Assembly (NCBI RefSeq): GCF_001649575.2
Contig: NC_051431.1
Coordinates: 8,000,283-8,064,282 of the forward strand
Length of the DNA: 64,000 nt
Direction of reading: 5' to 3'
Source: Kryptolebias marmoratus
Taxonomy: Eukaryota > Chordata > Actinopteri > Cyprinodontiformes > Rivulidae
The notes beneath the pieces were generated by a model. The model was not told the origin of the DNA, did not search any database, and was given only the letters and a program-made list of their open reading frames with translations. Both the position numbers and the translations under genes were made by a program. Of this stretch, positions 1 to 13,046 are shown one piece after another; the first letter of the stretch is position 1; every line of letters starts with the position of its first letter.

Positions 1-128
1 ACACGTCCAATGATTACTTTCTGCATGTTTTATTAAAGTTTATCCAGTGACTCATGAGGTATTTCGCTAGAATTCCCACACACAGACATGGGCAAAAACA
101 TTATCACCGTTTCACTTGTGGTGGCGAG
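1..128 (-). repeat. Dispersed repeat family A, copy 1 (cut by window edge)
   Basis: Read on the minus strand, this piece has GATAATGTTTTTGCCCATG, then a CTCATGAGTCACTGG block, then AAAGTAATCATTGGACGT, in the same order as the copies at 925-1515, 17961-18436 and 24698-25312. The left window edge cuts it. I recognise the family as a common teleost interspersed repeat but cannot name its class. Confidence 0.7.
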
Positions 129-749
129 CAATAACTATCAATTTCACACTGAAAGCATGTAATCAGCCTCTCTTTGTGGGTGCTGAACTCCGCCTTCCTT
201 CCACATTTCAAGCACTAAACTAATGGAGAGTTTGTAATTATCTCGGTTCAGTTTTTCAATTTGTCGAGGCATCAGTATGGTTTCTCACACGATACGTTTC
301 TTTTGGCAGTAAGTTAAACTCTAATTGAATTTTGTCTCAAATGAATCAGTTCATTTGGTTGTTCTACTTCACCTGACCCCGGCACAAACCACATCTCATT
401 ATGTTCCCACTATCCTTAATTTCTTACCGCTGGCAAGGAGGTAAAGTGTAAGAAAAAAAAAACAAACCTTTAGTAATTAGTCAGAGCCCTTGTGATTTTG
501 CCGCTTCTGCTAACAATTCCAGTTACCATTAATTATTCATTATGAGGCCTTGCATAGAGTTCCTGCCAGGAGAGAGAGAGAGAGTGCTGCGGTGAGATCT
601 GATCGTTTCTGTTGACGTTGTAGCCTTTCAAGTGCAGCATGTAGGTGGTCTTGTCATTTTTGTGTAAGACTGCGATTTATGTTGCAACTGCAGAATGATG
701 AAATATTTCATATATTGAATCATAACAAATGGAACTGCTATATATACTT

Positions 750-759
750 TATATATATA

Positions 760-802
<43 letters not shown>

Positions 803-808
803 TTTTTA
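750..808. repeat. TA/GT microsatellite with poly-T
   Basis: An (AT)n run, a (GT)n run, a second (AT)n run and then about 14 T residues. A simple compound microsatellite, probably length-variable. Confidence 0.9.
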
Positions 809-924
809 AATCTGTTGGCTTTAAAAACCCTTGTGTGTCTACAGGATGCCTGTGATCTCTTATTTTTATTATTATTGTTATTATTGCATAATGCTGGTAA
901 AGTCGAGAAGTGAGACTATTTTGG

Positions 925-1230
925 CTTGTGTCTGTATGTTTGTTTGTCTGTAGCAATAGCAAAATATCTCATGAGCCAGTAGATGGATTCTAAGGAAACT
1001 TTCAGAATGTAATCACTGGACGTACATCTACAAACGCTTATTTTTTGGAGTCAACTCCATTCAAAATAACCACCACACGCATAATGAATGCAATAATGGG
1101 TTTCACTAGGCCAATTTGACAGATATTGTGCTAAAATCTGGTGTGGGTGAGACGGAGAATCTTTCCCAGCACAAATTTCAAGCACTAATGATCACACAAG
1201 ATTTATTTTTCAAAACGTTGCAATTATTTT
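925..1230 (+). repeat. Dispersed repeat family A, copy 2
   Basis: It contains the family's ordered landmarks: a TGTCTG-rich start, AAATATCTCATGAGCCAGT, CTTTCAGAATGTAATCACTGG, ACGTACATCTACAA, TTTTGGAGTCAACTC and GATATTGTGCTAAAATCTGG. It is followed at once by copy 3 in the same orientation, so the two form a head-to-tail pair of truncated copies. Confidence 0.7.
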
Positions 1231-1515
1231 GTGTGTATATCTCATGACCCACTGAACAGATTATATTAAAACTCTCAGAAAGTAAACATTAGAAAGATGT
1301 GCATCTAAAATTTATTAACATTTGAAGTAAACCTAATTCAAGATGGCCACATCTAATTGATCTTAGCCAGGACAAAAATTGCTTTAACTGATTTATTTTA
1401 CAGCTCTTGGGCTAAAATCTGATGGGGTAGTAGATGAGAGTCTTCTTCAACACATTCTCTTTAAACTATCATGTTTCACAAGATCTCACAATATCATATA
1501 AGATCACACAGCACA
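1231..1515 (+). repeat. Dispersed repeat family A, copy 3
   Basis: A second pass through the same landmarks: ATCTCATGACCCACTGAACA, CTCAGAAAGTAAACATTAG, AATTCAAGATGGCCAC, GGGCTAAAATCTGATGGGG, then TTTCACAAGATCTCACAATA. It diverges from copy 2 by many substitutions and small indels, so the tandem arrangement is old. Confidence 0.7.
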
Positions 1516-2029
1516 TTCCTTACAAAGTTTAACATGTTTTACTTCTGACTCCTTCTGACGAGGCCTGTTGGTTGCTGTGACTGTGGATAAGCTGGAGCTT
1601 GGTGAGTGCTTAGGGAGCTGCAGGAGCTGCAGGAGCCGACCATGCTGCGCTGCAGGGTCACAGGAATGGTACTGAGAGGTCGGAGCCTTTGTGTTCAACA
1701 CACTCTTCAGAGGCCACTGCCTTCTCTACCCAACTGAAATCTATTCACAAATGCTAACACAGAAACACACAAACACAGTTCCCACACGTGTCTGATCAAT
1801 CCTACGCTGAGGAGGAGGGCAAGGGTTCACGCAGCACAAGGGAGCAGCACACAGCAGTAAATGCTTTCTAACCCAGAGAGATGTTGCAGTCTCACTGGTT
1901 TTCGAGTAACTGTCTTATATCTCTTACACCATAAATTGACTTACATAAATTAGAGCATGAGTCAGTTAAACTTGAAAGAAGCCACAATGTTAAGAAATTT
2001 CAGTTCCTTCTACAAAATGAAAGGTCTTT

Positions 2030-2400
2030 AATTTCTTGAAGGAATGCATATCACCTGCCTGCTCTCACATCAGAGTTTTAAACTAAAGTCGTCTTAAAAA
2101 CAGAAAAGATGGCGTTACAACTATTTTGGTCAAACCTTACAAAGGATATCATGTGATATTGTGAGACGTTGAAATGTGTTAGCATTGAGTATGTACTGAG
2201 GATGACTCTCAGCTACCACCACACCAAATTCTAGCTTAATATCTGTAAAATTTAGTTATAGACCTTTTTGTGTTTGCTAATGTCAATTAGCTGTGGTAGC
2301 CATCTTGAATTAAGGTGTCTCCAAAAGTTGATGGGTTGTAGATGAACATCCACTGATTACTTTCTAAGAGTTTCATTGTGAATCTTTAGATAATTTTCTA
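2030..2400 (-). repeat. Dispersed repeat family A, copy 4
   Basis: An inverted copy. Its left edge, TTTCTTGAAGGAATGCATAT, is the reverse complement of the right edge of the copy ending near 18436, which defines one terminus of the family. The segments ACTCTCAGCTACCACCACAC and TAGCCATCTTGAATTAAGG match the 24698-25312 copy in the same orientation. Confidence 0.7.
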
Positions 2401-5400
2401 ACAGACAGACACATCTTATGTGTCTCTCTTCCATTTACAGTGTTGTAATAAAAACACATTTCTTTAGTTTGGCACTGAAGTATCTCTAAAGACAGAGGTA
2501 ACAAATCCCCCACACCTTGCAGACCACATCAGATAAGTGATAATGATTCTTTCTGACAGATTTTCTGCAAATTGAGACACAGACTAGTGGGACTTCTCAC
2601 AAACTACAACTTCATATAATAACTCAGTCCACCAAAACTTTGGATGCTTTGTCAAAATGTGCAAAAAAGCACTTTTTAAACATGCTTGAGTACATCTGTT
2701 GCTATTCAGCAATTTGCAAATATGCAATTATAAAAAGCTAGGAACACAATGAACAAAAGCAGTTCTTCCCTGTTTGCAGTTGGAACTGAATATTTAACAC
2801 AACAGTTGTGAGTGAAAACAAAACAGAACTTTGTAGTACAAACTGTTTTGTTTCCCACATGCATGGTAATATCACATTCATCAGGAGGACTATGTGGGCC
2901 ATGATGAGGTGCGTACGGGGAGTGAGAACTGAAGCCTTTTTTACTTCCACAGAAGTGTTTGCACCTGCTGGTGGGAGGCTGAAGAGGGCTCCTGCACACA
3001 CAGATAGAACAACAACAGTCGGCAGCCGCGTGCCCGCGCTCACGTGTGTACACCTGCAGCCAGATCACCCCAGCTGCTCCCACACGGAGCCGAGAGCTAT
3101 TCTGATCAGCGGGATAATAGTGTCATCATCTCGCGGTTTCATAAGCACAGGGAGGAGAAACTGACTGCATTCGGACAGACAGATGCGAACCTGTGCAGCG
3201 TGTGATGGGGATTTACCGAGAAGGGTCCTGACAGCTTGGGATGTGGGTGTTGTGTCTTCTGTGCCACGTCTCATTGCTTGTACTGCATGAAGCGTTTGGA
3301 ACGAAGATGTCAACGTTATAAACAATGTGAGAGAAATTCTGAAATGAGAACAGCTAATTGGATTGTTGTTCTACAAAGAGAAGAGTTCTGACAAAAGAGT
3401 AAACATTCCAATGACTGAACATAATCTGTTCTTTCATATATGGAGTCAGTACAGAAGTGGCTTAAACATGCATTCGACTGACCAGAAGGAGAACTCCTTG
3501 TACTGGAAAAAAAGTGGTTCATTTGTGTAGATATTGATGGGAAATTCACACATCATGTGTGACTTACGTAAAGGTTTTCTCATTGAGCTTGTGGATTCAA
3601 TCAAGCCTACATAAAATAAAGGTATGAATTTTGGTGTTGTGCACAATTTTCAGTCAAATCCACCACTTGGAGGAATAAAAGCTAATGTTTTGTTGTTGTT
3701 TTTATTTAAACTTTGTTTTAGTTTGGTTAATTTTATTTAAAATTACTAAAAATTGCAATGCCACTTGGCAAAGGTGAAGTAAACATCTTTATAGAAGTCT
3801 GACAGGGTAAAGTGGCCAAATAACATGTAGTTTATGGGCAGCAAAAAATAAATAAATAAAAAACAAACAAGCAAACAAACATAAAGAAGTGATAGAAAAT
3901 GTACAAAAATTCACTTAGGAGAATTTGATAGCCTTCTTCCATCATCAGTCATCACCCATCTTTCATTCTATGTTGTTCTGAGTGACATGACTCCATCTCA
4001 AGCCCACATACTGAATGTTGAGCAGGTTGCATGTGTCGAGGTGTTGTGGTTAGAGGATTCAAACTCAAACACAAAAATTGAAAATGAGAGGATGGAGCAG
4101 CAAAAAATAACTTTAACAGGAAATCCAAGGATAACACAAGGGAATCATAAGGAAAACCAAGGAACTGAAACATGAGGGAATGAACTGTAGAATCTGACAA
4201 GGAGTGCAAGTGAGTAAATGAGTAGCCAGGTGAGTTATGAGGAGCTGAAAGTGGAACTGACTGAAATATTGGTAAATAACACACAGAGGGATCTAACAGA
4301 AAGGATGCTGAACACAAGGAAATATCCACATGAAAAAAACAAGAAAAATTATGACTAAACTTAAACAAATAACAGAAATAAACTTAAGATGAAACAAACA
4401 TAAAAAGCTGAAGATCCTGATCCTAAAATGAATGTGTATTTTTACTGTATCTTTAGAGTTTACACATGTAACAAGAATGAACTTTTGACACAACTGTCTG
4501 GAGAAAAGGCTTGGAAGCTGAACTTTGCAAGTTTAGTTTCCAACTTGACATCTCACCCGAATCACATTCCTTAACACACTCTGAAGGTGTTTTATTACTT
4601 CAAGTTTTGTTACGTTGATAAGGTACGGAAAGAAAAAAGAATAAATAGAATTTGAAGAGAAAAAAAAAACTCTGATAAAAGTTTAAAGTGTTACCAAAAA
4701 AATTAAAAAGAACCCACTGTAACTGTAAAAGATGTGATTTGGCAGATAAAACAACACTATGGAGCAGGGTAAAAAGCAATAAAGTAGACAAGTGTGGAAG
4801 AGAACTGCATTCTATGACTTTAAGACAGCTGCAGAACGCAGAGTTTAACTGTTGGCCAGGATCTTGTGTAAGGGGTTGTTAAGTTGTTATTACCACAAAC
4901 TTTCCAGTACAGCTCTTAGGAAGGACATGTTAAAACAGGTTGTTTATAATGTTAAGACAGTTCCTGGAAAACAGTCGGTCTATTCTGGGTTTAGTTGGCC
5001 TGGGCTGTTTTCCCAAAATGATATAGGAGTTATGTAAATTTCTGGCTAATCACAAATTGGTCAGAGGTATGCAATACACATCCATGTACTGGATCTGTAC
5101 ATAACATGCCCCAGTCCCAAAGATTTCAGTGTAAGCCAGAGAAGACAAAAAAATACAAACAAGAAAACAAACAAAAAAAAACAGACTGTTTTTAAAAACT
5201 ATTGTTGGACCAGTACATAATCAGCTTGCTTGTTCTATTTGCTTAATTTTGGGCTGTGCAGTTAATGCTGTGTGGGTTTTTATTTAAAAAATAAAGATGA
5301 TATTTACAGTATTTCTACTCCATTTCTATAATATAACTGAAAGAAATGCCAAAAAGTTCAATTTGCATGCACCATTGTTTACATTGAACAACATTCCTTT

Positions 5401-5444
5401 GAATATGCATCATTACTACACATATACATGTTTACACATACATG

Positions 5445-5501
5445 TTTAATGTGTGATACAGAGCACTGAAGACACTTCAGTGCTCTGTATCACACATTAA
5501 A
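5445..5501. repeat. Perfect 57-bp palindrome (27-bp arms, 3-base loop)
   Basis: The arm at 5445-5471 (TTTAATGTGTGATACAGAGC followed by ACTGAAG) is the exact reverse complement of 5475-5501. Only ACA separates them, and the base outside each arm no longer pairs. Such a tight, mismatch-free inverted repeat could be a fold-back transposon remnant, a recent inverted duplication or a sequencing/assembly fold-back. A 3-base loop argues against a normal microRNA precursor. Confidence 0.9.
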
Positions 5502-5745
5502 GAAAATGCTCAAGAAGTGAGTGAATCAAGGAATTAGAAAGAGTACAATCTGAAACATTGGAGTTAATTACAAGCCATTCAAATTTCATCTTAAGTGCAA
5601 ATAAAAAAATCTTTGAAGTTATCTTTCACCTCTGCTCAAGGAGAACATTTGTAATGTACACTTAAAGAGTATGAAGGATTGTGTTATGGTGGTGATCACT
5701 GTAAAACAATATAAAAAGTGTTGCACGCTCCAGCTCCATAATTAC

Positions 5746-5838
5746 GCCACTTTATTTAATCAACATTCAGCCCTCAGGCCTTCTTCAGCTTTGAAGATTG
5801 ACAGCCTGAGAGGCAAAATGTCGATTAAATAAAGTAGA
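5746..5838. repeat. Inverted pair of hammerhead-like repeat ends
   Basis: On the minus strand the left half (5746-5788) reads CTGAAGAAGGCCTGAGGGC, then TGAATGTTGATTAAATAAAG. This is close to a teleost repeat motif of form CTGAAGA, GC stem, GAAACGT, TTAATAAAG, which resembles the hammerhead ribozyme core found in Penelope-like elements. The right half carries a diverged copy on the plus strand (CCTGAGAGGCAAAATGTCG, then ATTAAATAAAGT). The conserved GAAA is changed in both, so cleavage activity is not expected. The family link is from memory. Confidence 0.4.
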
Positions 5839-8800
5839 ATACATGCAGAGCTAAAATGTGCAGCAATTTCATTATTATTATTTCTTTTTGAGTGTCTTAT
5901 ATTGATCCAAAATGTGTTGTCACATGAAAAAATGTCCAAATATCCCACTGGAACATAATACTCTGGTCATAATTTGTTTTGATCAAGTCTAAAATTGGGT
6001 TGCTATAAAAGGGCTTTTCCTGGAAAGTGACTTCAGAGCTACCTAACTCATAGCGACAGTTAACCTCCCCATCCATCGCTGAAGGGAGCTGCTGTGACAC
6101 AGAGAACCTGCTTCTTCTTTCAGAGCCCTGACAGAGCCTAATTCTCGTCATTGCATTCGCCGTCTCCGTGTATCTCTCACTTATGAAAATGAAGTCTTCT
6201 GCCTCCTTCCTGCTCCTGTGAAGTGAGCAACTAAACACTTCTTTAATAAGACTTCTTTTTTATTACCTTCTCCGTAATGCCTTTTTGTTTTCCCTTGATG
6301 CCTCCGTCTTTGAGGAATGATGGAAACTCACACTGGTGATGGTGTGAATTAGCCGACAAACACAAAGGGATGAAAGACCCGCTCTTATTATGGCCTAAAC
6401 ACATGAGAACACTTCTGGGAATAAAGATGTGTAAATGAGCTTCATTCACAGCGCGCTGTCTTTTTCCGGGCTGTTGTTTTGCTCTTTTAAATAATTGACA
6501 AGGCTGTACTTGTGAAGACAGGCACAAATCTGCTGAGTTAATGTTCCAGCCAGACAAATTTCAGAACCAAACGCCATCAATCCTCACTACATGGAATTGT
6601 TGCCTCCCTGGCAGTTCATAAATCTTATGCAACCCCAGTTCAGTGATAAAACAAGGCAGAATTCTGCCAGCACACTCTGTTTATTGTTTCACTGGAGAGC
6701 TGGCAGCGGATGACATCTGCTATATTTACCCTCTAGATTGCGTTCTATTTCTAAAATACACTTTCACATCAAGCAGGTCTCTGCATTGGGACTGGAGACA
6801 TATTAGTGCGATTGCTGAGGGCAAACTGTAGGCTGTTCCTGACCATCTAGGGAATAAAGACACTTGTAGTTTAAGTAAGAGTTGGAGTTGTCAAAGGTGC
6901 ACACATGGCTTCAACAGAGATCTTATAGTGGGGGTGCCGGGGCAGAGCCGTGGCAGTGTTCCCTGTCAGACTGTGGCATCTCTGTGTTCCTGAACCTCTC
7001 GTGGGATTTGAGCAGTGTGTGATTGAGGCTTTGACTAGGAACTGCATCTATGAGCCGCAGCATACATGGTAGTGACTATCTATTAGTTTGACTTTTTTTT
7101 TCTTGCACTGTTTCGCTCTCTTTTATTTATTTTTTCTTATTGCAGGCAAGGCAGGATACAGCTTTCTCTTTCAAGGTCCCTTGCCAACCAGAGCAGATGC
7201 GTGGAAACCTCATAAAAACAGATAAAAACAGCTTTAGGTTTTCCCTTTTTGCTTACTATTAAAGTTAAAAAATAAAAAGGAGGAAAAATCTTGCAGAATC
7301 AAGACGATTGAACTTTTTGAAAAGTGGTTTCGATTTCACTACAGTCCTTACAACTGTTTCTACTCCTCCATCCTAAAGCGGAGTCATCTCTGTCCAATTT
7401 CTTGGCATAAAAAGAAAGACAAAAGGGTCCACATTATTAATTAAGGAAGCAGGAGTTGCACTGCAACATAATATGGAGATTTTTTTAAGCACGCACTGTG
7501 TCACAGTCTACTTTATTTGAAAGCAGCAAGGGTTCTGTAGTTTTTACTAGGATACTAGAATAATTAAAAGCTTATCTCTCCCACACAAAACAGCACCTTG
7601 CACCTCTATTGTGAGGTTGATGGCCAGTGTTTTTATGATGCAAGGTCCTAATGGTCTGAATGGCTTTCATGAGTGACTGCCAAGGCTGAAGAACAATGTT
7701 TGTTAGAAAAGAAAAATCCAAAACATGTCAAGGACTTCAATTTCATTCAGGGCACTGAAATACATGACGAGAGAGAGAGAGAGTGAAAGAGGTCCATTCT
7801 GCTCTAGAAATAGATTTCAACTTGATGAAGGCGGCTGCAAACACAGCAGGACATTTTAGACTCTGATTTAGGCAGATATGGAAAAAAAGAAACGGAGAGT
7901 AAATTGAATCTGGTGCTTCCAATTGTTTCTCATCTCCAATATATTGGCTATAATAAGGTCAAAACTTTGCCGTGCTGGTGTAAATGACTAAAATTATTAC
8001 CGTTCTAAGACAATTGTCACGGATTTGCATATAAAAAGATTTGTGATTGTGGAAGACCTTGGCTTATATTCTGTAATTATTACAACTCCATCTGTCTCTG
8101 AGTCCTGCCTTTTATTTATTCATTCCACTCTTCATCCATCTTTTGGATTTTATGCAAAATCGTCTTGTCCTCTGAAGGCCATCGTACTATCACAGGGTAT
8201 ATTTCACGGGGTCACTTTTCAAACAGAAAATGCATGGATATTTTAGTGCTTTCAAGAAATAATTGAATTTATTGCCTTCCTTGATAAATGTGAGGAAATG
8301 TCTCAATTTCGCTAAATTAGATATATTTTTAAGTGGCTCTTTAGATGCAATCCCACAATGCATAGTGTGCACTCACATTGCAGGGGAGAATTATTTTCAG
8401 TGGATATCAGCAATTACCAATGGTCTTACTGTTCCCTAAAATTCAGCCATGGTCATGACAAATGTCTGGGTTCCGATAACTTAATACAGAACACAGACAT
8501 GGCAGATATGAACAAGAACCAGGCTCAGATGTGAATGTGGCAGTAGCCTGTCTCATTAACACCAAGCATGACGAGGCCAGGTCTAGTGGAGGTGAGGAGC
8601 AGAAGGTAAGTGGAGTCACAGAGGCAGGGACAGGAATCGGAGAAATGGAAAAATGATTGTTGTTCCGTTTGTTCATCTCATTCCCCACTTAAAGTTTCAG
8701 CACAAGAATTTCTATTTGGAAGCATCTTTAAACCTGCAAACTCTGGAGACTGAATTAGCCATTGTTTTCACATCAAAACATCTTGAAATAAATGAGATCT

Positions 8801-10023
8801 GACTGTGATGTGGAAGGAGAGTGAAAATAATCTGAGGCATAATAAGCAAGATAAATCAATGCCAGGAGTCAGGAGACCTTCCTCTGGTGCCTGGAACTCG
8901 CATACAATTCGAACCACGAATCTGTCCCTTTAAGTTTGAGAACATATGAACTTATATGTGGCAGACATCCTGATACAGCCCATTTTTTTAGCTTCTTCTC
9001 TATTTGGATGACATGCCACTTCACATTCTCAGAGCCAAAAGGGCAGATGCCCAGGTGCTGATGCAACTGAACTGCTGTTCTCAGCACACAAAGGCAATGT
9101 CGCCTGGGGAGGAGAGCTCAAGAAAGGGGGGAGAGCTGTCACAGTAACAGGAGAGCACCTGGGATTACTGTCAACAGTCTCCTGGACTGTCTCCCCCCTC
9201 GTCCTCCATCCTGTCCCCTAAGATCCATTGTATTCCAGTTGACACTGACCTTTAAACTCCAATTAGCCACTTAATCACAAATTAATTATTAATTTTTGAA
9301 AAACCAACAGGCTTAGGTTGTTTGTCTCCTTCACCTCATTATCATCCACTAATGACCATCCTTGCATCTCATTTCCACAACAAAGGTAGAGAAAATGGCA
9401 CTTGCACAAAAATCAGGTGATTATTTTATTTATTTTTTGTGCTAACAAGGATTAACATTTCTTTGTGTGCACTTTTTATTTTTTTAACCTTGTCATTTTT
9501 AACCAAATGTTGTGTGGATTTAATCATTCTGGCGTCTTATCAGACTGCAATAATCCATTTATTTCTGAACTTTTAATCCTTGTTACCAAATTTATTGAGA
9601 AACGGTTGAGGGGAAGTGTGAAATGGTTCCCAGGAAGAAGAAATAAAAGGATCAGAGTAAAGATGATAAAGATGGGACATTACCACCAGTCAATGTTGTA
9701 TTCTCCCCACACCACATTCACACACTTCACTAATTATTTGTCATCTTTTGTTAGGTGCAATCTGATCCAAACGTGCTGCAGTCTTTCATGGGAACACTCC
9801 TGAGTATTGGCCACTAAATAAATGGCTTTTGGGTATCAAGAATCTCCTTCAGCTAAATCAGATATTTGGAATGCAGTGGAAGAACCTGAGGTGCACTGTC
9901 TGGCCGTCTAATAAAAGTGACTCAGCTTTCCAATGATTGGTAATGTTTCTCTGTCAATTATCTTAGACTCTTTGTTTTCCAGGCTAGATCTACAGAATAC
10001 CAAGCAGTCAGTTAGTTCAACAT

Positions 10024-10049
10024 CCCCCCACCCCCCACCCCCATCTCCC
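10024..10049 (-). other. G-quadruplex-capable tract
   Basis: The plus strand has C runs of 6, 6, 5 and 3 separated by A, A and ATCT. The minus strand therefore has four G runs of at least three with short loops, the standard intramolecular G-quadruplex pattern. If the leftward intron call is right, these G runs would be in the nascent RNA. Confidence 0.75.
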
Positions 10050-13046
10050 ATTTTTCTACAGCATCATATCTTGAGAGAAAAATAAACAAAACATTTTTCT
10101 GCCAGTGTTTTTTTTTACATCCATGCATCTATTTGAAGTTTTCATTACCATTTTCAAGAGAAGGGTAAAAGGTTTAAAATTTGCACTTCTAAAAACGTGT
10201 CAGACTGGCGTAGAAATGTCGTCCTCCTCTCAGATTTACGTTCTATTTTTCAGACAGCTTAGAAAGACTTAAAGGATCAGTTTGAGGTTTATACTTTTGC
10301 TCCACTCTACATTATCCTCCTCACTTCGCTTCAAACCTCACCCTCCTCCTATAATTCAGTCATCGGTCCACGCTCCCCTCTCACCGGCACGTAAACCCGA
10401 GTTGTGCTGTAAAATACAACAATGCAGATCTGACACGGCGTGATGGCACAAGGCCGACACCCTGAGAGGATTGAGACGGTGATAAAATGAGCAAGGAGTC
10501 TATTCTTTTTGAACAGAAGTCTCCCTGGGCCCTGACAATGGCTGAAAGTTTGCAACAAGCAGTGACAAATGGGCCTGTGTTACTCTTGTGCAAATCTGTG
10601 TCAGCATTTTGAAGCACTGATTTGTACTTGCTCCTCCTTAGGCGATGTCTAAACCATTTGCTTATAAAACTGTCTTCTTAAAATTTCCAAATTTTGCTTT
10701 GTAATCCTCAGTATATCGGTTGACGAATATGTGTCAAACCTTTAGCATCTTCCCATTCCTACCTGTGGTTAGCTGAAATTGGAGAGAGCAGAAGTCGAGC
10801 TGCTCTGATTTCACTGACACATGTTCACTGGATACAACCTGCAGAAGTGAGCAGAGCTAGACCGCAGGTGTTTCCTTTGTGGCATATTTGTTTTGCTGAA
10901 ATCATTACCAGCAAATTCTTCAGCCTTGTTTGCAGGTACAACAAAACAAGTGCTGCTTCATATAACACATTCATTTTACAGCTGGCTTTCAAAATATGTC
11001 CTAATCTCTGCAAGTAATTATCTTTCCATTGTTGCAGCTGACAGATTATGCAACAAGCTGTGTTTTTATTGCTTAATTTCAGCTAATAAGTTTATGATAC
11101 GAATTTTAAAAATTTCAACTAATTGCAAGTAATATATTTGCTGATGTGCATTTATGTGAACTCAAACATAAGGCTTTTATAATCTGTGGAGTAATTACAG
11201 GTGGTTGTTGTTGGTTTTTTTTTGTTGTTGTTCTCTTTGAGCTAAGTACCGTTAAAAATGCTCATCACGTTAAACGAATTTAGTGCAAACATGTTTCCAA
11301 ATTAATCTCGTCTTAGAAGTCTGACACTCATAAAAAGCCAATATTACCATGTGCCCGTGTGTGCATGCATATGTCAGTTTTTGTGAGATTGTCAGTGCCC
11401 TATTTTATGTCAAGCACTTGAATTAATTATTTATGATGGATTGGGGGATGAGCACTGAAGTCACATTTACAGCAGTATTGTTTAAAATTGCTTATCTTTG
11501 TCTATGTTTTAGCCTGTTAAATGCTAAATATGGCCCTATATGTTGGACTCAAGCAATTCTTTCAGGGCACTGGTTATGGGTGAGCTTTATGAGCCAAGTG
11601 TTTCATATTATAATAGTGCAAAGAATTTTTTAGACTTTAAAGAACTATGAACCTATGCAAGACACTGTACATTTACTAATGTAGGCTAAGTGGGTGTCTT
11701 GTGTTATTATTTAAATAACACAGGGGTATTTGACATCATTCTAATAACCTTATATTATTATAATAACTTTACATAAAGCCAACACTGTCACAATCACCTA
11801 TAGTACACCCATCAAGTTAGAACATCCACCCTCACTGAAAGAAACTTCCTTTTTCAAAACAAAAACTGCTCTCTACGATAATGAAAGATACTATTACCTT
11901 TTAAAATATTCAGTTACTCCAACATATATGTAGAACAGATAACTGAAAAAAATTGTAATTGACATATTTTATAAACAAAATAATAAACAATATATAGAAG
12001 ATTTGAACTATGACCTTAACACCTACACTAACAACAAATTTAACATGTTTAAAGACTTTACTTCTATCTTGTTTGCCTAAAAAAAAAGTAGAATCCAGAC
12101 TTGTCACTGTAAATTACATTTGTCCTTATTTCTTTTATGTAGGCCTGCTTTCACCAAAGCCAAGTTTGGACTTTTATACAGTACTGAGTGGAACTTGTGG
12201 AGCAACCTTAGAATAAACACCTTGGAATCGTTCTATCTGCTGAAGGATTTCTGTCTTTTACATTCTTAGGGACTAACAGACATCAAAACCTAACTTACAA
12301 CCTACCAACACAACCTTTTTCTTTGTGTTTTTTGATGAAAATCCTCCTCAACTACCATCAAAAGTAGAACATAAGCTGCTTCTGTCTGCAACAGTATTAC
12401 AATGCAATAATGATGCAAGTGAATAAAATATAGAGGTGGCTTCATGTTGACTGAGATTCAAGTCTTTTCAAATTGATCTTCATGCTCTTCTGAAATGAAC
12501 AGAAACCTGCCCCGAAGGGAGCAGGGAGATCTTTGACGTCCAGGTCAGCAACACTTAGCAAATGGGTCAAAAAAGAATAAAAAAAACTATGAAAATATTG
12601 TAGTAATAAATGCAGGAGGAGAGGGGATACTTATTGATTCAATCTTTCTTTTTTTACAAGTGTGTGAGTCAGCTACCTGTCTGTGCTAGTCATCCTGTGT
12701 TTATTATGTGCCTCAACAGAAAAAAAGCTTTAGCTGAGCCTCTTCCAATAATCCTGAATAACATGTAGCTGTAATTACAGCACGCCACAGCATGGTGAAT
12801 TCGGTGGACATCTTGTCCTTTCCGTCTGAGAGCTGCTCTGACAGATCATCCCTTGTGTCTATATGTGGATGACTGGGTTTGAGAAAAGAGAAATTGTGAA
12901 ATCAAGAAAGAGAGACAGTCACAGAAGTGGAGACAGAAATGGGGTTGACATGCATGCTTGCATGGCTACATAAATGTACATTTGTACCCAAATACAAAAT
13001 CACTTAAAAAAAGATGTTATACATGTTCAGACACGTTCGTGGATTA

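Noticed and set aside
2706..3325. Overlapping open frames of 86-125 codons on both strands in a GC-richer patch
   Set aside because: Frames overlap in three registers, lack recognisable domains and have no convincing splice context. The patch may be conserved non-coding DNA, but I cannot support a gene.
9110..9190. miR-212/132-like precursor (contains AACAGTCTCC)
   Set aside because: Only about ten bases resemble the mature miRNA and the flanks do not form a proper hairpin. The miRNA pair is known near DPH1 in mammals, but I see no copy here.
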